64,000 bases of DNA, taken from NCBI GenBank assembly GCA_050084985.1, contig JBITNC010000001.1, forward strand, positions 159,774,001 to 159,838,000, given 5' to 3'. This stretch comes from Nageia nagi (lineage: Eukaryota; Pinophyta). Positions 12,299-23,929 of this stretch are shown here, one piece after another. Position 1 is the first letter of the stretch; each line of letters starts with the position of its first letter. The notes beneath the pieces are model-generated. The model was not told the origin of the DNA and ran no database searches. It worked only from the letters and a program-made list of their open reading frames with translations. A program made the translations under genes and the position numbers.

Positions 12299-12579
12299 AA
12301 GGGAGGTATTGCTACAAACAACTTTGTGTCACCTTACTTTCTTTGGGTGATGGAAGCTATCCTTAGGGGGTGTTGATGAGGACATCTTCCTCTCCATCCT
12401 CCTTCTACTTCTTCTTTCTCTATTGGCATATGTTTTTTTCCATATGCGGTTTTTTCATCATCTTTCAACAAAGTTTTATGGATATATTATACATGAGTAC
12501 CTGATCAGGTATTGTTGTTGGGACTCATATCTGTGGATATGCCACTTATTTTACCTCCTAGTCTCACTTAAGGGGGGGT
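12299..12579 (+). mobile_element. 3' internal end and polypurine tract of the defective Copia element
   Basis: No coding match was found. The last bases before the right LTR form a G-rich polypurine tract (AAGGGGGGG at about 12570-12578), the second-strand primer of LTR retrotransposons. This fixes the element as plus oriented. Confidence 0.6.
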
Positions 12580-12857
12580 GTTAGAGTATATTATACTAAA
12601 GTATGATATTTACTTAAGTTTTACTAGGATATTAGGTATATTTTTATCATTTTCCTAATTTATCTTTTTCCTAATTTGTTAAGGATTCTAACAACTTCTT
12701 GTTATGAATATCGGCATGTAATTTATGCACCTTGGATATTTATTCATAGCCTCTCTTTTGGAATAATCAATCAATCTCATGAGTTTCTCTTCATTCCTTT
12801 TGTATTGTTGTGTATAGTTATTTTCTAGGTTGGTATTGCTTTTATGCAATCCTTTCA
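12580..12857 (+). repeat. right LTR of the defective Copia element
   Basis: It starts TGTTAGAG immediately after the polypurine tract and is about 280 bp long. It pairs with 9988-10256 throughout, with many substitutions and a short internal duplication of TTTTCCTAATTT. The proposed end is CTTTCA at 12857, followed by ATAAC. The high divergence between the LTRs indicates an old insertion. Confidence 0.7.
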
Positions 12858-15800
12858 ATAACATCACTCTAGGGTAAAGTTTAATATGTTTGAAAAGTAT
12901 TAATTTATAATGGAGCATATGAAGAATTAGATTGAAATCAAGACCTATTAATGAACATAAGTCAATGAGATTACAAGAATATATTAATGGGTGTATCACA
13001 ATTGTATCTTGAATTCACTAATGAGCATGGAGCTTCAAAAGATGTAAATTTTTACATTAAAAGTATGATACATGATTTTATCAAAACCATAAAACCCATA
13101 TTGTGTCTCTAATTTTATAAGATCTTGGATTCAAGCTAAAATAAATTTTAGAACTATGGGAATAAGATGAATATCATTAAAAGTTTAGAACTAATTTCAA
13201 AATGAGGTATTAGTACCTAAATTTATGCAATCTTCAATATGAGATAATGATATAAGAAACTTGCATGGTTATAGAATTACCCATTGAAGTAATGGACTTT
13301 AACTTGTAATATACTTGTCAAACGTAGAGATTACTCTAGTGAATAGAGAATCTAAAACAAAGAACACAAAATAATTATGTTCGAATAAATAAAAAGTGTT
13401 CGTATTGATAATAAGGTTGGATATATTAAATGATACATTGAAGTAATAAAAGTTGTTGAGAAACGATACAAGGTGAAATTTAATAGGGTATTCAAATGAT
13501 AGTGATTTATGGATTACAAGAGAAATTCATATAATTTTTTTATGAAACATTGTTAGTAAATATAAGTGAATAACACACAACAATTAGTGATGTTTGGTAA
13601 ATGATTTGATAAGGATATGAAAGATATTTTGTCGTAGATGAAAAATAAGAAAATTGAACCATGTTTTGGCAAGATCTTGTTTTTAGAATTGTAACCACAA
13701 GCTATGCATACTAAATTACTTATGATTGGATAATTGAATTAGGAGATAAAGACAAATGCTTTAAGTCCGTTATGTGTAAATATTGTTAATTCTAAAATTT
13801 TATTTTATGAATATCGTGAAGAAAAAGTCAAATGCTAATTATTTGAATACAAACAAGTATTGATTACGAGTTAGTGGTCAATGAACATTTGTTGGTTTGG
13901 GTTGTTTAACACTTGATTAAAAACATGTAGACAACAATAGATAAACCATGCTGAATTTTGGTAAACGACAAGAAATTCTTATCCTAAAATTATTCCATTT
14001 GTGAGGACCAATTTTTTCTGCACTCCCTTATTAAGACTAGACATCTTTTGTGGTACTTAGGATTTGTTACTACCCTTTTGTAGTAGTGTACTTATAAAGA
14101 AAAATTCTTATTATCGAGTTGTGCATATGAGATCTTTATGTGAAGTACTATTGCATGCATTCTATATTGTCTTCTCGAGCATGCTTGAGTTTCTTATTTT
14201 TCAATGATCAAACTACAATGATTTTATTCAAAGTATTATTAATGATATTTGGAATTATGTTATACTTGATTTATTTGGCTTTATGCAAGATGTGATTGGA
14301 TTTATCATTATTGTACATGGATATATGCTTTATGAAATATGGTTTCATTGGAATATAATTATCTTTATTATAGATGCTTGGGATGTAGTAAACATCATGG
14401 CTTGTAATTTAACAAGAAATAAAACATACAAAACCAATACTTGGCTCTGTGCTAAACATAATTAAGGATAATATAGTTGGGTGGTTTTTTTTTTTAAACT
14501 TGTTTAGTAAATTTATTAGATTCAACAAACCACTTGAGGATATTATTGGTATGGTCACCAAAATATCCATGGCTCCCCAAGATATGGGCACAAGAATGCT
14601 AGGCAACATAGTGAACCTAACTGATAAATATGGGTAGGCTAGTATTCCATATCCTTGACAAGTTATCAGATAGGGGTGGTATTTGCTAAAATTGTGGTTA
14701 CGAGTGAGGGTAACTTGTGGTCATATTTCCTATGGTTAAGCACATAGGTGTATGATGATTGTTCCATAAGGTGATGACACTATACTTGTATCATATGGAA
14801 GATGAATTTAGGATAATCTTGCTTGTACCTATGATACAAAGGGTTATTTATTAGTTATATGTCTAACCTTATGAATGGGCATTCTCTTGGGTTATATGGG
14901 TCCCAAGTATGAAACCACAATGTCATGACCAAAATATTTGCATTACAGTTCATGGAAAGAAATGGTAGGGTCACATATGTGGCATCTTCCCAATGAGGTG
15001 TACATTGAGGAAGTGAACTCTAGAAAGTTTCTTACAAGATTGGTTAATCTAGATTCACCAATCTTGCCATGTGAGTGTCAACTAGCCAATAACATGGATA
15101 TGCTCATGTGGATTGCTTTTATCCATTCTTAAAACATTTGAGTATTGAATATTAAATAAAAAATAGGTTTGAAATTCTAGGATTTTGGTAAAGCTAGGAA
15201 TAGGTGGAATATTACAACTAAAATAAGCTAAAGATAGTTACAAATAATATAGGAAGTTACAAAGCAACAATACAAAAATAATAATGGAGTAATGACTATT
15301 AAAATGAAAGCATAATACATATAAAATATTAAATAGATCATAACTACCAAAATTGATAAAATGTGCCTCTGAGATGAAATGTGATCACGTTATAGAGTGA
15401 AAACACGTAGGGTACTAAAACACAAAGGCATTTTCGAAGTGCAAAAATGTTTGATAAATGCAAGGACATTTTCGATGATGAAATACATAAGGGTCCCACA
15501 TTTTGGAATTGAGAACTCAAAACTCATATGATCTTCATCTTTAGCCAACTCAAATCCCAACAAAAAAATTGATGAAGAAGTCTTTTCATTAGTTGGAGAG
15601 TAAGATAGAACATCTTTTAGTATTAATATAATCAAACATATGAGTTACCAAGCTAATATGTATTATCTCATGGAATTAATACAATGGATAATTACCCTTT
15701 CCTCTTCCCTTTGATATATTTATGATGACACATCATTATGCTAATGCATGGTTACAAACCCTAATCTCCTATTGAGTTAATTAACCTAAAGAAGTTATTT

Positions 15801-18400
15801 CTCCTATAAATGAAGGATAAAACCTTAAGAAAAATCTCCTACATATTTTCTACAACTTGCAATAAAATTTTGTTGAAATATCTTCATAATCATCAATCTT
15901 TGTGAGCTTGTTTTGTGTTTATATCATGGCAACTAACCTTATGCATTATCTTGCATTAATGTTTTCTTGGTTCTTGTTTATGTAACAACTTATAGTTTTA
16001 GCTGTAAAATTAGGCAAAAGATAACTTTAACCATTCAAAATCCATCTATGGAACTCAAATTTGCAAAAGAAAAAAAGAATTAAAATTGACCATATAGGTA
16101 TGGTTTGCTATCTAAACCCAACCAACTAGGCCTAGTTTTTTACAGGTATAATTTCAAAATTTTATGAGTTCATATCTTGATCATTTGCATAAAACTTGGG
16201 CTATATTAGTTACTTTTAATATTTTGTTGAGACATAACTATATAGAATTTGAGTTATTTATGATATACAGGCGTAGGTTGGGTCTCATGAAAGTGGGTAT
16301 TATTTAGAGCATTTGATAATTTTATATCAAATTTGAAGCTTATAGGTTTGAGTGGTGAACTAAAATCACTCTTTTGCGAATGCATTAGAGGCATTGAATG
16401 ATCCATTTTGTTGTACTTTAATGGCTTATTGTACCATACTTGTATAAGCCTTTTTCACCACATTTATAATTGATTTCATTAATGATAATAGAATAAAGGG
16501 TTGTTGACCCATGATTGCTATATTTTTTGCATATTACATTATCGCATGCCTGGTGGGATCCACCTCATTCCATGTAAGGAGGTTGTAGTTCTTAAACTTA
16601 CATTCCATATTTATTTTTGTTTGGTCATGTTATATCGATTTTTTATTGCTTTCGTTTATATCTAAATTTGCATATGTATAAAATCATTATCAATTTGTTC
16701 TTACTAAGCTCAACCAACCAAGTTTTGATTTGAACAATCATATCAAAACCATTGTTATAGCTTCATAAATCAATCCATCATACTCAATTTTTGACCATCT
16801 CATGAACTTTTCCCATGCACTTAGGTATTACCTTCATATAGCTAATCAACAATCTTAGGTAAGTAAAAGTCAACTTCTTGACTTACTTCTTGTCATTTAG
16901 TCATAATCAAAATGCTCTTTACCTTGTTATGTAGGTATTTTAAAAATGGTATTTTACTAATAAATTGCTATCATGTTCAATATAACTTCTCATATATTTT
17001 ATTTAGTTTCACTTTCTACAATTTTTGATTAGTTAATTCTCTTTCAACATCTTTTGATGTTTATTTAAATTTTTTTTTATATCATCTCCTTCCATGTTGT
17101 TTATTTTGTTACTCCTTCAAATTTGATTTCATAATTTACTTAATTTTTCTTGTGTACTTAGCAAAAATGAGAGCTCATATCAATCCACAAGTACCCATCA
17201 TCAATTCAACCTTCTCCCACAAGGGAAAAATAAAAAGATGACCAAAATAGACCACATGGAATAATTTTTGATTACAAACTATTTCTATGTAAAAAGTTTC
17301 TATTGCATAAAAGTTCTCATCGATAAAATTTTCTAGCAAACATCATCCTATTTTTAGAGAGAAAGGGATATTAGGTAAGTCTTCTTGGTTCTTGTTTTTG
17401 TAATCTAAACATAATCATAAATAAAAATAAAAATAATTTTGATTTTTGTTTGTTTAATATATATATTTTTTTCACATATATAGGTAGTAAAATTTTTCAT
17501 TTAAACATTCTCTTCTCACCTCATATTCTATAGGTTGCATTTATCATTTTAGGATAGAATTGTTTATGCATTAATTAGCTAGGTTTCCTTTAACTTGTAT
17601 GATATTTTGTATTTTATATCTTAGCATATTGAAAATATAAATAAAAATAAACTAGATTAAGCACATGTACATAAATAAAAATAGCCTAGTGATATTGTAT
17701 TTCACCACCAACCACTAGGTTTCTTCATGAGTATGATGGATTTAATTTCTGACATATTGAGGTTGACACTTTTACTTAACTAAGTAGAGCTATAGGTCAT
17801 TTTAGGGATTAGATTCATATAGTCGCTAGAATTAAATGTTGATACCTATAACTAGCAAGCAACGAAGTGCAAAATAATTGAATTAGTAGATTAAGTTTTA
17901 GGCTATTTTGTGTGTCCAATATTACTTAGAGTGATAAGTAGTACCAAGGGAGCATTATTGATTTACTCCTAATATGCACTCACCAACTTAGACATCTTTT
18001 TAGGGTTTTTTTTTATCATCAATCATTCCATTTCCTATAAATTAGGGAATAGTAAATATCAATATAATTACAAACTAATCAAAAATATAAAAATAACAAA
18101 AATAAATACAAAATAAGAGCAAAACTTCATAGAGGAACATCTAGATGATATTAGTACCTTCAGTAGATTATTAAAGACCATCACAATTTTACCATTTTTA
18201 TTTGTTACAAAAATAATCCTGTATTAATGATTACTTTTACTACAGACTAGTTTCTATAGCATATGTTTTGTAGATAGATAAATTAACATCTATTCTCATA
18301 GTTAGTATTGTACTATATTTTATGTAATTTCTTTTTTTGTTTTCTCTCTATTATTTGTTTGAGTGATTAATTAACATTTATTTTTTGTACATTAGTTACC
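12858..18400. other. long AT-rich stretch; possible LTR promoter near 15.8 kb
   Basis: No protein domain was recognised. A run of 13 or more T lies near 14487. At 15690-15930 the sequence has an LTR-like layout (TATAAAT at 15804-15810, then a short leader ending in Caa-rich DNA) and could be the decayed 5' end of the Ty3/Gypsy element whose gag relic begins near 18400; this is only positional inference. Confidence 0.35.
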
Positions 18401-20300
18401 TTCTTTCTTATTCATATTATTTTTAGTATTCTTCTTTACTTTTTTATTTCCTTTTTCATCCATTCCTTCTTATGAGATAGTTTATATCATGCATCATTTT
18501 CAACCGACTTCTTCAAAAACATAACCTCCTTATATGGATTTGATTCCTTTCACTCCTACCTGATATTATTGGGAAGGTATATTACTAGATGGAGACTACT
18601 ACCATGAGTCTGATTATGGCCATGCTTTTGAGGTATCATATAGTCTTCATCATTCATTCTTAGCCACCTACATCACTCCTTAGGAGCATCTCCCATACCA
18701 TTCACCCATGTCTATCCAGGATCGTTTTTGCATCTCTTTCTCATTAGATCATACCTATAAAACTATCTCATATACCCCATCACATCGTTAGATTTGTGTA
18801 GTTTATCCTGAGATGAGCTTTGTTACCACCATTTTCTTCCAATACCTCCATTGCTAGTCATTGTGGAGATGTTCTCTACCACACCTACTACCTATATCCA
18901 TTTACAACAAACTATTTCCTTTTTTCCTACAAACACTTAAATACCCCTTGCTTTGCTTGATTCTACCTCAATGTAGATGTTCTCATATCTACTCACCTCT
19001 CAATATTCTACACCACCTTCACATGTTTCTCCTTTTTGTATGTTTACCAAACCTCTTCCTTCATTTTACAATTTTCCTTTTCCTTCTCATCCTTCACCTT
19101 CTTTGTTTACATTTCCACCTACTTTCTCTCCTTATTCTCTATAAACTTTACCATTCTCTCAAACTCTTATTTCCACACCTCCACCTTTTCTTCCCACTAT
19201 ATTTAATGGCTTATATGCTTCTTCCTATCCTCTAGTTTCTTTCTAGACAATCCAATCTTCTTCAATACCAATACCTTCATTACCATCATCCCAAGAATAT
19301 TCATAATATCAATTCTATGCTTCCATAAATTCCTCTATGCAATCGTCAACCTAACCTTCCTTTGTATATGCACATTATTTATCATTTCCCCCCATACAAG
19401 CATCACATCTTACACCATCTTAGCTTCTACAACCACCACCACAAAAATAATGTTATCCTTCTCCCTATACTTAACCCCAACCATAACCACAGCCTAAGTA
19501 TGTTTTTGTGCAACCCTCACAATTGTATCCTTTTATTCCTCTAGTTTCTCTACCATCTTTTCCCCCATTATTTTAAGGACCAAATCACCCACCTCCTAGG
19601 TCTTCACCCTTTAAGCCTAGTCCTTATTCATATTCTCCACTACATATACACCTTATTATCCCCCTCATTATCCTTTATCTTATCCACCACCAAATTATTA
19701 TTTATAGATGTTAGGACCTTATCCACACATACCTTCATATGTAGCTATATCATCAAGGTCGGTTCCACCTACCTCCCTATATTCTTATGTCTTAGATAAG
19801 TTACAAAGTTTGGAGTCACATTGAGTTGGGTACAAAAAAATCCCTCCTATAGCTAAATTTGTAAGGATCCTATCCACCCTTCTACCCCATTTTATGATTA
19901 TTCCAATAGATTCAAGGTCTCCAAGTTTGAATAGTTCAAGGGTAAAGAATATTGATAAGAGAACCTTTGAATGTTCAAGAGTCTATATTATTTGATTAAC
20001 TATAGTGACCCTCTTATGTTATAAACACATACCATATCCTTAGGAGGTAAAGGAAATGATTGGTTCAATAATCTACCATATAATAGTCTCTACACATTCG
20101 AGCAATTGACCAATCTCTTTCTAGATCATTATTTGATTAACATTATGAGGAAGACTTCTTTTCCTAACTTAAATAATCTTAGATAGTATAACAATGAGTG
20201 TGTCAATGATTATGTATTCTAATGGAGGGTGGTGATTAATGATATCACCTTTGTGTAAGGATTCACTATAGGATCACCTCTAATCCAAGCAATTTATTTT
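18400..20300 (+). pseudogene. Ty3/Gypsy gag relic with Pro/Ser-rich N-terminal region
   Basis: From about 18480 to 19800 the plus strand is C/T-rich and in one frame encodes Pro, Ser, Tyr and Phe runs, like the proline-rich N-terminal part of plant Gypsy gags. The diagnostic part is at 20047-20230. There the frame reads GNDWFNNLPYNSLYTFEQL, then LFLDHYLINIMRK and LNNLRQYNNECVNDYV, which is the Retrotrans_gag core (W...LP..SI.....L...F...F......L..L.Q...E....Y). Stops and frameshifts are frequent. No protease, reverse transcriptase or integrase follows, so the element is truncated on the right. The low-complexity open frame at 18861-19235 is another frame of this relic, not a gene. Confidence 0.65.
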
Positions 20301-21960
20301 TCTTTCTTTTTCAACTCATCCCAAGCATCCCACTATAAGCTCAATCTAAATTATATTTTAAAATTTTTCTCTTGAAAATCAATTGCAACTTAGGTTAATA
20401 ACAATATACCTAAGAATAGTGAATTATATAATAAAATTTTATGAATAAAACATATTTTAAAACATATGTTATATAATTTTATATTATATTTTGGTATCTT
20501 CATTCATTCACTTCTATGTTAATGGTTTCTCATATTTTACATTAATCTTTTGAAGAAATCTATTTGATCACAAATCAGGATTCTATGCTAGAGGATGCAA
20601 TCTAATAAGTGAATTGAATATTTCAATCTTAATATTGCCATAGTGATTATCATGATCAAAAATTTAATTGAAAGTTTCATCACCTTATTATATTTAATCA
20701 TTGCATACACATAAATAAATAATATCATTTATGAATCCATTTTTAAATCTTCAACTCCTTGTATGTGATCATAAAATTATTTTTACCATTTTTACAATGA
20801 CATCTGAATAATCAACATTATAAAGAAATGTTAATGTTAAACAAATAGTCATCCATATTGTTTATCTATTATAACAATTCCTTATAAGCAACATGAAATG
20901 TTCAAAAAAGGAATTGTATTAAGAAAGAACTACTTCCTAGAAAATTAAGTGAGTGAATGAAAATACCAATAATATCCATCAGGTGAATAGTTCAAGCTCA
21001 TCATACTTTTTATATATTTCTATAGTTGTAAATAAATCTACCAGAATACAATTTTTGAATAGTTTTAAAAAATGTTTGCTATTCTCTCATCTACGATTAA
21101 TTTTAACCAAATATTACTAAAAACTCATAGTTTGCAACAACCAAAAATACAATATGAAATTACTAGAGAGTTTCAAAACATAGCATACAATTTTAGCTAG
21201 TTTAAATATTAGTGTAATTTATAATTTAGCATAGGCAAGAACCTTCAAGTCTAACAAATTCTAAATGTTTATATTAGTAGAATGATTTACTATCAAAACA
21301 TCAATACATAATTTAAAGTTCCCCAATGATTTCTAGTAAGCATAATACAAAAATATTGTCACATTTTACAATCATGTTGGTTCTTTTTCTATCACTAAAC
21401 CAAAAAGAGCCTTATAGGTTGTTATTCATTCATTGCATACGATCCCATCATTAAAAGTCTACTTATTATGATAGCGATTAATAAATTCCCACCCTATAAA
21501 CCATCGTTGAAGGACATAATGAGAAAACTATTCATTTCCCCCTTAAACTATAAAGTGGTTGTTTAAAGCTATCACCTAATAATTACTTTTTTTTTTTTTA
21601 AAAAAAGGAATAATTTGGAAGAATTCTTCCATCATTAAAATTTATGTAATAATTCTTCCAACCTATGCCTTCCTTGGTTGCTCGAGGTACACTAGCCCTA
21701 TGACTCAATCATAGTGTTGGCCATGGGCTCTCGAAGGACGGACTAATGGGATTGACCAATCATTGTTCAATCTCTTACATTACTCATCCTAGTATAAAAC
21801 TAATGACACTTGAAGGAATGCCTAAACATACCTCTATAGTGCCCATTCCATGGATATCTAATGTATTATCTTTTAATGCTTGTAATAAACTTATCAAAAA
21901 ATGATAAAATGCTTGTATCAAAATATTTTAGTATTGTAAAGTGTGTTATAATCATTTGAG
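20301..21960. other. AT-rich stretch with nothing recognisable
   Basis: Stops occur densely in all frames. A T/A homopolymer run lies at about 21587-21606. No repeat structure was found. Confidence 0.5.
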
Positions 21961-21964
21961 CATA

Positions 21965-22435
21965 ATTCTGTAATTCTTTATCATTAGAGCATAATTATAG
22001 AGCATATTTGAATCTTATTATGCTTTCCTCAATATTTATGTCCCATCTACATTACATAACCTTAATGTCTATAAATAGGGACCAAAAGCTGATTACTGTT
22101 GTAACAAACTTGCCAAAAAGTCACAAACTAACTTTTTATACAATTAGACTACCATTATTGAACTAAAGGAGGTGCCTAATATCAAAATTTAGAGTTTAAT
22201 ATACAAGCTTTCTAAAAATCATATGCTCATAGAAAATGAATCCAAAAGCTAATTATTGCTACAAAAACTTGTAAAAAGTTACAACCTGCATTTTTTATAC
22301 CATCAAGCCATTTTTTAACCAAAGGATGTGCCTTATATCACCATTTGTATTTTAATATATAATCTTTCTAAAAATCATATTCTTGTAGAAAAAGAACCCA
22401 AAATATGTCTCAAAATGAGGAATAAAAATTGGCAA
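21965..22435 (+). repeat. left copy of a diverged direct repeat flanking a PPR relic
   Basis: The segment from the AGAGCATATTTGAATCTTAT word to the ATGTCTCAAAATGAGG word is repeated, diverged, at 23205-23500. It also contains an internal duplication: 22080-22240 and 22240-22420 share the AAAAGCTAATTATTGC and TTTCTAAAAATCATAT words. No coding signal was seen. Confidence 0.55.
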
Positions 22436-22536
22436 TTCATATGTACAACAAAAATTCCCTCAAACTCTTTAATTTGATGAAGCACTTTGGAATAAACCCT
22501 TACAACATGAGCGACTCTTATTGCACTATTCCTATG

Positions 22537-23180
22537 ATGAATCATTATACATGCATTGTTTGATAAGATGCATGATGTAAAAGTAGTTTTATGGTTTGTA
22601 ATGATTGTAGGATATACAAATGCCCACCAAAGTTACAAAAAACTTTAGCTTCTCTTCTAAAAAGCTTAAAAAACTCAAAATGTTACAAGTGCCCACCAAA
22701 GTTTCCCCAAGTGTATGGATAATATTCCAAGTGCTGCACCCCTTTGACTCTACTTTGCCTAAAAGAATAAAAAAACTTAAAAATGTTATACATGTTTTCC
22801 TAATGTTCCAAGTGCTCTACCCCTTCAACTCCGCTCTGCCTAAAAGAGTAAAAAAACTTAAAATGTTATACGTGTTTTCCTAATGTTCCAAGTGCTCTAC
22901 CCCCTCGAATTGGTTGTAAATGCCATGATAGAAATGGATGAGAAATATGGAATAATACATAATGCCCAACAATTATTTGACAAGATGCATGATGCAAACA
23001 TAATTTCATGTATTTTGTGGGTGCTTGTAAATCACATGAGAATGTAGGAATCGATGAATTGGTGAATGAAAAAAATGAGTTTTCTAAAAAAGATATCTTA
23101 AGGAAGCTTTGAACTTCACTACCAAAATACCTATAAAACTTAAATTGGATGTGTGGATGTATCTACTTGGTGCTTGTAAA
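22537..23180 (+). pseudogene. pentatricopeptide-repeat (PPR) protein pseudogene, fragmented
   Basis: Three stretches of plus-strand translation fit plant PPR proteins of the organellar RNA-editing class. At about 22555-22650: LFDKMHDVKVVLWFVMIVGY followed by TNAHQSYKKL. At 22913-23030: an A(I/M)IEM..KYG.I..AQQLFDKM stretch. At 23105-23180: EALNFTTKIPIKL followed by VWMYLLGACKS, which resembles the E-motif entry of PLS-type PPR proteins. Between them an 81-bp unit is tandemly repeated. Frames differ and stops intervene, so no functional protein can be made. These proteins normally act in mitochondria or chloroplasts; no targeting peptide remains here. Confidence 0.7.
22729..22912 (+). repeat. 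81-bp tandem repeat, two copies plus a partial third
   Basis: Units start at 22729, 22810 and 22890, each beginning AAGTGCT. Copy spacing is 81 and then 80 bp. The first spacing is a multiple of three (27 codons), so it kept the reading frame of the surrounding PPR-like sequence; the second lost one base. Confidence 0.8.
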
Positions 23181-23204
23181 TCAAATGTTGTGTAATTCTT
23201 GATC

Positions 23205-23500
23205 ATTTAAGCATTATTGTAGAGCATATTTGAATCTTATTGTGCTTATATTTATGTTCATTTCCCATGTACATTACATAATCTTCATTTCCAAAAATGA
23301 GGCCCAAAAGTTGATATGACTGTTGTTACAAACCTATCAAAAAGTGATAAACAACCTTTTTCATGCCTATAGAATTAGACCATAGTTGAACAAAAGGAAG
23401 TTTTTGATATCACAATTTGAAAATAAATATATCAAATTTCTAAAAGTGATATGCTTGTAGAAAAAATATCCCAAAAGATGTCTCAAAATGGGGCACAAAA
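23205..23500 (+). repeat. right copy of the diverged direct repeat
   Basis: It matches 21965-22435 over the same ordered words (AGAGCATATTTGAATCTTAT at its start, GTCTCAAAATGGGGC near its end). It is shorter because it lacks the internal duplication. With the left copy it brackets the main PPR relic. Confidence 0.55.
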
Positions 23501-23689
23501 ATTGGCTTGGAGAAGGAAAGAAATTATCCCACCTAGAATCTTTCCAAGTGTAAAAAATTGGTAAAAAGTTAATAAGTTTATGTCATCCACCATATGTTCT
23601 AAAATGATGTAATTGTACCATATAATATGAAATGATATAAATACACTATATGATATGAAAATTTGATAGAGCTTTGAACTTTCCATGAG

Positions 23690-23900
23690 GATGTGTCTAC
23701 TCGATGCTCGTAAACCACACAAGAATGTAGTAATTGGGGAGTTTGTGTATGTGGAAATAATCCTTTTTTGGTTGAAGCATAAATATGTTGCATCTTATGT
23801 TCTACTTTAAAATATTTATCTTGAAGTGGGTAGTTGCATTTCAAACATGGAGAATATTCTTGTGGAATAAGACTTAAATCACTAACTAGAATAAGAAACA
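23690..23900 (+). pseudogene. second PPR C-terminal (E-domain) fragment
   Basis: One plus-strand frame reads KPHKNVVIGEFVYVE, then KYVASYVLL, a stop, and NIYLEVG. This is the order of the E-domain of PLS-type PPR proteins (ACR.H.NVELGE..A..L..L.P....YVLLSNIYA..G). It probably continues the relic at 22537-23180, displaced by the inserted direct-repeat copy. Stops are present. Confidence 0.6.
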
Positions 23901-23929
23901 TCAAATATTTTATAGACATAGTTATTCAA

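Noticed and set aside
14480-14500. Long T run as a LINE or SINE tail in reverse
   Set aside because: No matching target duplication or element body next to it.
18861-19235. 124-codon open frame as a possible membrane protein gene
   Set aside because: It is an off-frame reading of a C/T-rich stretch; the adjacent frames and downstream motif identify a Gypsy gag relic.
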